A DNA stretch of 64,000 nucleotides from assembly GCF_011043735.1 (NCBI RefSeq), contig NZ_JAAKGV010000020.1:62001-126000 (forward strand), written 5' to 3'. Below the pieces are notes generated by a model that saw only the letters and a list, made by a program, of their open reading frames with translations, was not told where the DNA came from and searched no databases. Each line of letters starts with the position of its first letter. Position 1 is the stretch's first letter. Origin of the DNA: Methylobacterium sp. DB0501. Its GTDB lineage: Bacteria; Pseudomonadota; Alphaproteobacteria; Rhizobiales; Beijerinckiaceae. The translations under genes and the position numbers were made by a program. Positions 60,360-64,000 of the stretch are shown here, piece by piece.

Positions 60360-61855
60360 GGGGCTTTGAAGGTGTCCTGCGCGCGGGCCGTCTCGCCGGT
60401 CGCGGCGTCGGCGATGCGGAAGGTCAGGGGGGCGGAGGCTGCCGGCTCGGCGCCGGCCGGAGCGAAGACGAGGACGCGGAACTCCTGCGTCGCATCGGAC
60501 GGCACGGGCAGGTCGGCGGCCAAGCCGCCCACAACCTCGACCCGCGCCCCGGGCAGGCCCTCGACCGCCAGCGCGTAGTGTCGTTCGCCGGGGCGCTTGT
60601 TGCTGAGCCGCACCGTGTAGCCGTTGCGGATACTGCCGTCGGACAGGGTCACGTAGAGCGGGTTACGGTCGTGCAGGACGCTCAGGCCCATGAAGCTGCG
60701 CGTCACGAGGCTGTAGAGCATGAACCCGCCGATGCCCGCGACAAGGGCCACGTAGAGCACGGTCCGCGGGCGCACGATCCGGCTCACGGGGCCGCCGCCG
60801 GCGGCGCGGCTCCGGCGGTTGGCCTCGGTGTCGTAGCCGATCAGGCCCGCAGGGCGCCCGAGCTTGCCCATCGTCGTATCGCAGGCGTCGACGCAGAGGC
60901 CGCACTGGATGCAGTCCATCTGCAGGCCGTCGCGAATGTCGATGCCGGCCGGGCAGGCGGTGACGCAGGCGAAGCAGTCGACGCAATCGCCGGCGGGCTG
61001 GCCGGCCGCGCGGAGCGCGGTGGCCTGCTTGGCCGAGACCCGGGGCTCGCCCCGCGCGTCGCGGTAGAGGATGTTGTAGGCGTGCTCGTCGGTGAGCGCG
61101 GCCTGGATGCGCGGCCAGGGGCACATGTAGGTGCAGACCTGCTCGCGCATGTGGCCGGCGAGGAGGTAGGTGGTCGCGGTCAGCGTCAGGATGGCGACGT
61201 AGGCTGGCGCCGGCGCCTGGAACGTGGCGAGTTGCACGACCAGCGTCGGCGCGTCGGCGAAGTAGAGCACCCAGGCACCCCCGGTCCACCAGGCGATGAG
61301 CAGCCAGATGGAATGCTTCATCGTCCGCAGCGCGATTTTCTCCATCGACCAGGGCGCGGCGTCGAGCTTCAGCCGCTCCCGGCGGTCGCCCTCGATCAGG
61401 CGCTCCACGGCGAGGAACAGGTCGGTCCAGACGGTCTGCGGGCAGAGGTAGCCGCACCAGACCCGGCCCGCGACGGCGTTCATCAGGAACAGGACCAGGG
61501 CCGCGAGGATCAGCAGACCCATGACGTAGGTCACGTCCTGCGGCCACAGCTCGATGGAAAAGAAGTGGAACCGGCCCTTGTCGAGGTCGAGCAGCACCGC
61601 CTGAGACGGCTCGCCCGGGCCCCGGTTCCAGCGCAGGAAGGGAACGAGGTAGTAGATGCCGAGCGCGACGACGAGCACCGCCCACTTGATCCGCCGGAAG
61701 GTGCCGCGGACCAGCTGCGGCTGGATCTTGGTCCGCGCGGCGTAGAGCGATCCGTCCACGGCCGGGATGGCCGCCCGCGTCGCGCGCCGGCCGAACTTCG
61801 TGGTCGGTCGGGGTCTGGGCACGGGGGCTGGTCTTGTCGGCTCGGCGAGGGACAT
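60356..61855 (-). CDS. ccoG: Cbb3 accessory iron-sulfur protein CcoG (RdxA/FixG)
   Basis: 499 residues. Several membrane helices, VWCGYLCPQTVWTD and VCTYMCPWPRIQ, then a bis-[4Fe-4S] ferredoxin part DCVDCFACVTACPAGIDIRDG and QCGLCVDACDTTMGKLG, and a C-terminal beta domain. CcoG is a copper reductase in cbb3 assembly. It starts the ccoGHIS unit behind a full FNR/FixK box at 61924. The cysteine motifs are all intact. Confidence 0.95.
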   Translation of the reverse strand: MSLAEPTRPAPVPRPRPTTKFGRRATRAAIPAVDGSLYAARTKIQPQLVRGTFRRIKWAVLVVALGIYYLVPFLRWNRGPGEPSQAVLLDLDKGRFHFFSIELWPQDVTYVMGLLILAALVLFLMNAVAGRVWCGYLCPQTVWTDLFLAVERLIEGDRRERLKLDAAPWSMEKIALRTMKHSIWLLIAWWTGGAWVLYFADAPTLVVQLATFQAPAPAYVAILTLTATTYLLAGHMREQVCTYMCPWPRIQAALTDEHAYNILYRDARGEPRVSAKQATALRAAGQPAGDCVDCFACVTACPAGIDIRDGLQMDCIQCGLCVDACDTTMGKLGRPAGLIGYDTEANRRSRAAGGGPVSRIVRPRTVLYVALVAGIGGFMLYSLVTRSFMGLSVLHDRNPLYVTLSDGSIRNGYTVRLSNKRPGERHYALAVEGLPGARVEVVGGLAADLPVPSDATQEFRVLVFAPAGAEPAASAPLTFRIADAATGETARAQDTFKAP

Positions 61856-61923
61856 GGGTGCAAGGTTCCGTCCGGCGACGCGGCCGGCTCCGTCGGTCGT
61901 AGGTCCGGCTCGGGGCGGCTGCC

Positions 61924-61937
61924 TTGATCTCGCTCAA
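61924..61937 (-). promoter_or_regulatory. FNR/FixK box upstream of ccoG
   Basis: Minus strand TTGAGCGAGATCAA, full TTGA-N6-TCAA match, about 75 bases before the ccoG ATG. ccoGHIS therefore has its own oxygen-controlled promoter besides read-through from ccoNOQP. Confidence 0.75.
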
Positions 61938-61950
61938 GCGCAGGTTCGAG

Positions 61951-61981
61951 CCCTGTCCGGTGCCAGTCGCACCGGACAGGG
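61951..61981 (-). terminator. Perfect 11-bp hairpin between ccoP and ccoG
   Basis: CCCTGTCCGGT and ACCGGACAGGG around a 9-base loop, 57 bases after the ccoP stop. No T run follows, so it may be a weak terminator or a stability element of the ccoNOQP message. Confidence 0.5.
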
Positions 61982-62038
61982 CTCGCGGGAGGCCAGACCC
62001 GAACCGTCCCCCTCCGGCCGGCCGGACCTGCCTCCCGA

Positions 62039-62917
62039 CTACTGGCCGCCGCCCAGGCCGTGGACGTAGACGGCCAGCGACTTGATGGTCGCCGGGTCGA
62101 GGCGGCCCTCCCAAGCAGGCATCACCCCCTTACGCCCGTTCGTGACCGTGGCGACGACCTGCTCGGGCGACGAGCCGTAGAGCCAGATCGGGTCGGTGAG
62201 GTTCGGCGCCCCCATCTCGGGATTGCCCTTGGCGGCCTCGCCGTGGCAGCCGGCGCAATTACCCGCGAACACCTCGGCGCCCTTCTCGGCGCTCGCGCTG
62301 GCCACGCCCGGCTTGCCGGAGAGCGAGAGCACGTAGCTTGCCACCGCCTCAACCTCGTCACGCTTGAGCACGCCGTCGCGCCCGAAGGCCGGCATGTCGC
62401 CGACATGCGCCTCGCCGTGGCCGGAGCGGGCGCCGAAGCGGATCGTCTGCTCAATCGCCTCGGGGGTGCCGCCCCAGAGCCAATCATCGTCCTGGAGGTT
62501 CGGATATCCGATGCGGCCGGTGGCCGAGGTGCCGTGGCAGGCGGCGCAGTTGTCGCCGAACGCCGCCTTGCCAGTCGCGAGGGCGAGGCGCAGCAGGGCC
62601 GGATTAGCGCGGATCTCCGCGACGGAGGCGCTCGCGAGCTGCGATTGACCGCGCAGGTCGCGCTCCCGGCGCACCGCCTCGACCTCGTCGAGCACGGTCG
62701 CGCGCTGGGAGTAGCCGAGCAGGCCGCCGGTGTAGCCGCTGACCATAGGCCAGGCCGGGTAGAGCACCCAGTAGCCCATCGCCCAGACGATGGTGGCGTA
62801 CAGGCCGTAAAGCCACCAGCGCGGCAGGGGATTGTTGTACTCGGCGATGCCGTCCCACTCGTGTCCGGTGGTCTCCGGGCCGGCGGGCGGCTTGCCGGGG
62901 TTGGCGGTATCGGCCAC
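62039..62917 (-). CDS. ccoP: Cbb3 oxidase subunit III, dihaem cytochrome c
   Basis: 292 residues from a GTG at 62917. EWDGIAEYNNPLPRWWLYGLY and a membrane helix at the start anchor it; two haem sites, CAACHGTS near 125 and CAGCHGEA near 223; Met ligands in GDMPAFG and GVMPAWEG. It passes electrons from cytochrome c to CcoO and CcoN. Eight bases separate it from ccoQ. Confidence 0.95.
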   Translation of the reverse strand: MADTANPGKPPAGPETTGHEWDGIAEYNNPLPRWWLYGLYATIVWAMGYWVLYPAWPMVSGYTGGLLGYSQRATVLDEVEAVRRERDLRGQSQLASASVAEIRANPALLRLALATGKAAFGDNCAACHGTSATGRIGYPNLQDDDWLWGGTPEAIEQTIRFGARSGHGEAHVGDMPAFGRDGVLKRDEVEAVASYVLSLSGKPGVASASAEKGAEVFAGNCAGCHGEAAKGNPEMGAPNLTDPIWLYGSSPEQVVATVTNGRKGVMPAWEGRLDPATIKSLAVYVHGLGGGQ

Positions 62918-62920
62918 GGC

Positions 62921-63070
62921 TCAGTCCTCGATCAGGGGGAGATGGGCGGCCGCGTCGAACCGGGCGCGGTTGCGCGGCCAGAAGGCGTACAGGATCACGG
63001 CGAGGAAAATGCCGACGAAGTAGAGGAGGCCGCTGGTCTGGGCGAAGGCGGAAGCGTTCTCGTACGTCAT
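62921..63070 (-). CDS. ccoQ: Cbb3 oxidase subunit CcoQ
   Basis: 49 residues, one membrane helix (GLLYFVGIFLAVILYAFWP) and a charged C-terminus (NRARFDAAAHLPLIED), matching CcoQ in length and in the FWP-NR end. It stabilises the complex. ATG at 63070, five bases after the ccoO stop. Confidence 0.9.
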   Translation of the reverse strand: MTYENASAFAQTSGLLYFVGIFLAVILYAFWPRNRARFDAAAHLPLIED

Positions 63071-63075
63071 GGCAC

Positions 63076-63822
63076 TCACCTGAGGTTTTTCTTGTCTTCG
63101 TAGATCTTGAAGTCGACCATCGTGCCGAGCACCTGCAGGTAGACGACGAGCGCGTCGATCTCGGCGGCCTTGCCCTTATCGCCGCCGAAGTCCCGCACGG
63201 TGGCCCCCGGGTAGCGGCGCTGGAGGTCGGCGGCGCCGGCACCGTCCGGATCGAGCTGCGCCTTGAGGTCGGTCCGGGCCAGAGCGATCATCTCGTCGGT
63301 GTAGGGCACGCCGAGCGCCCGGTTGGCCTTCAGGTCGTCGGCGATGGCGTCGGCGTCGAGGGGCCGGTCGAGGAAGGCGTAGGCCGGCATGATCGAGGCC
63401 GGCACCACGGCGCGCGGGTCCTTCAGGTGCTCGCGGTGCCACTGGTCGGAATACTTGCCGCCGACGCGGGCGAGATCTGGGCCGGTCCGCTTCGAGCCCC
63501 ACTGGAAGGGGTGGTCGTACATGCTCTCGGCGGCGAGCGAGAAGTGGCCGTAGCGCTCGATCTCGTCGCGCATCGGGCGCACCATCTGGCTGTGGCAGAG
63601 GTAGCAGCCCTCGCGGATGTAGATGTTGCGGCCGGCGAGCTCCAACGGCGTGTAGGGGCGGACTCCCTCCACCTTCTCGACGGTGCTTTTCAGGTAGAAG
63701 AGCGGCGTGATCTCGACGAGGCCGCCGATGGCCACGACGAGCAGCGCGCCGATGAGCAGAATGATGGAGTTCTTCTCGAAGATCTCGTGCCTCTTCCAGA
63801 GGCCGGGCTGGGCGGTGGCCAT
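63076..63822 (-). CDS. ccoO: Cbb3 oxidase subunit II, monohaem cytochrome c
   Basis: 248 residues from ATG 63822 (MATAQPGLWKRHEIFEKNS). One membrane helix, then haem site GCYLCHSQMVRP near 70 and the family blocks MYDHPFQWGSKRTGPDLARVGG and PASIMPAYAFL (Met ligand). It takes electrons from CcoP to the core subunit. GGAAGAAG precedes the ATG. Confidence 0.95.
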   Translation of the reverse strand: MATAQPGLWKRHEIFEKNSIILLIGALLVVAIGGLVEITPLFYLKSTVEKVEGVRPYTPLELAGRNIYIREGCYLCHSQMVRPMRDEIERYGHFSLAAESMYDHPFQWGSKRTGPDLARVGGKYSDQWHREHLKDPRAVVPASIMPAYAFLDRPLDADAIADDLKANRALGVPYTDEMIALARTDLKAQLDPDGAGAADLQRRYPGATVRDFGGDKGKAAEIDALVVYLQVLGTMVDFKIYEDKKNLR

Positions 63823-63893
63823 CGGACTTCTTCCGTATGTGACGGGCGTGACGCGTTTGCGGACGGGCCGCCCCTTCGGGCGGCCCGGAGACT

Positions 63894-64000
63894 TCACTCC
63901 GCCGGAGCGAGGCCGACGGTTCCGGGAAGCACCTCGCCGCCGGGCAGCGGCTTGCTCTCGACCGCGGTCTTGCCCGCGATGGTCATGACGAGGTTGTAGG
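63894..64000 (-). CDS. ccoN: Cbb3 oxidase subunit I, C-terminal end (5' part outside window)
   Basis: Only the last 34 residues are visible: YNLVMTIAGKTAV near the front, then a Gly/Pro-rich end LAPAE and TGA. This is the end of the catalytic subunit CcoN, in the right place before ccoO. Most of the gene lies beyond the right edge. Confidence 0.85.
   Translation of the reverse strand, partial: YNLVMTIAGKTAVESKPLPGGEVLPGTVGLAPAE

Noticed and set aside
60326..61927. 533-codon plus-strand frame opposite ccoG
   Set aside because: Shadow of ccoG; rich in Arg, Gly, His and Asp without any domain.
1..64000. CRISPR arrays, tRNA and rRNA genes
   Set aside because: No regularly spaced direct repeats, no cloverleaf-like segments with T-loop consensus and no rRNA blocks were seen by eye.

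Overview
The window looks like a Methylobacterium/Methylorubrum-type alphaproteobacterium (Methylobacteriaceae). The reasons are high GC, GGAGG-type ribosome sites with frequent GTG and TTG starts, HWE-family histidine kinases, DUF6894, DUF6455 and YdcH small proteins, a FixLJ-FixK cascade and a probable EcfG-type stress promoter. The assignment rests on gene content only. GC is moderate up to about 37.3 kb and clearly higher after it; a decayed IS3-family element sits at the change.

Region 1 (1-28 kb) is an accessory signalling block. It has two tandem DUF2382 stress proteins, a GAF-PAS-HWE kinase, a receiver protein, two large GAF/PAS/GGDEF/EAL proteins (one split by a TGA), a hybrid PAS kinase coupled to an orphan ParD-like gene, two mini-PAS proteins sharing a tail, and three chemoreceptors (one with PilZ, one with Cache, one broken by three in-frame TAG codons). 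Remnants of a tyrosine recombinase and a serine recombinase lie in it. Three copies of a bulged hairpin with a conserved loop, one of them just before a tiny ORF with a good ribosome site, are the least expected structures here.

Region 2 (28-37.4 kb) has a truncated IS3 orfA beside a 111-bp element with 17-bp terminal inverted repeats, an MHS-type transporter, a bo3-type quinol oxidase operon (cyoABCD) behind a perfect FNR/FixK box, a helical hemerythrin-like protein, a cysteine-bearing FNR-type regulator, and an IS3 element with a dead transposase.

Region 3 (37.5-64 kb) is a micro-oxic respiration island. It starts with a GSU2403-like nucleotidyltransferase behind an inverted-repeat operator, then fixL, fixJ, a single-domain receiver and fixK. 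After a frameshifted HD-GYP gene come an Nramp-related transporter, PPK2, a second FNR-type regulator, cytochrome c, universal stress protein, OmpW, a deacetylase-family gene with an in-frame TGA, hemN, ccmE, an MFS transporter and the cbb3 oxidase genes (ccoS, I, H, G, P, Q, O and the end of ccoN) on the minus strand. Ten FNR/FixK-type boxes precede genes across regions 2 and 3, so the oxidases, haem synthesis and stress genes probably form one oxygen-controlled regulon.

Several genes are interrupted by stop codons with the frame otherwise kept, which is either real decay, readthrough or sequence error. I see no tRNA, rRNA or CRISPR array.
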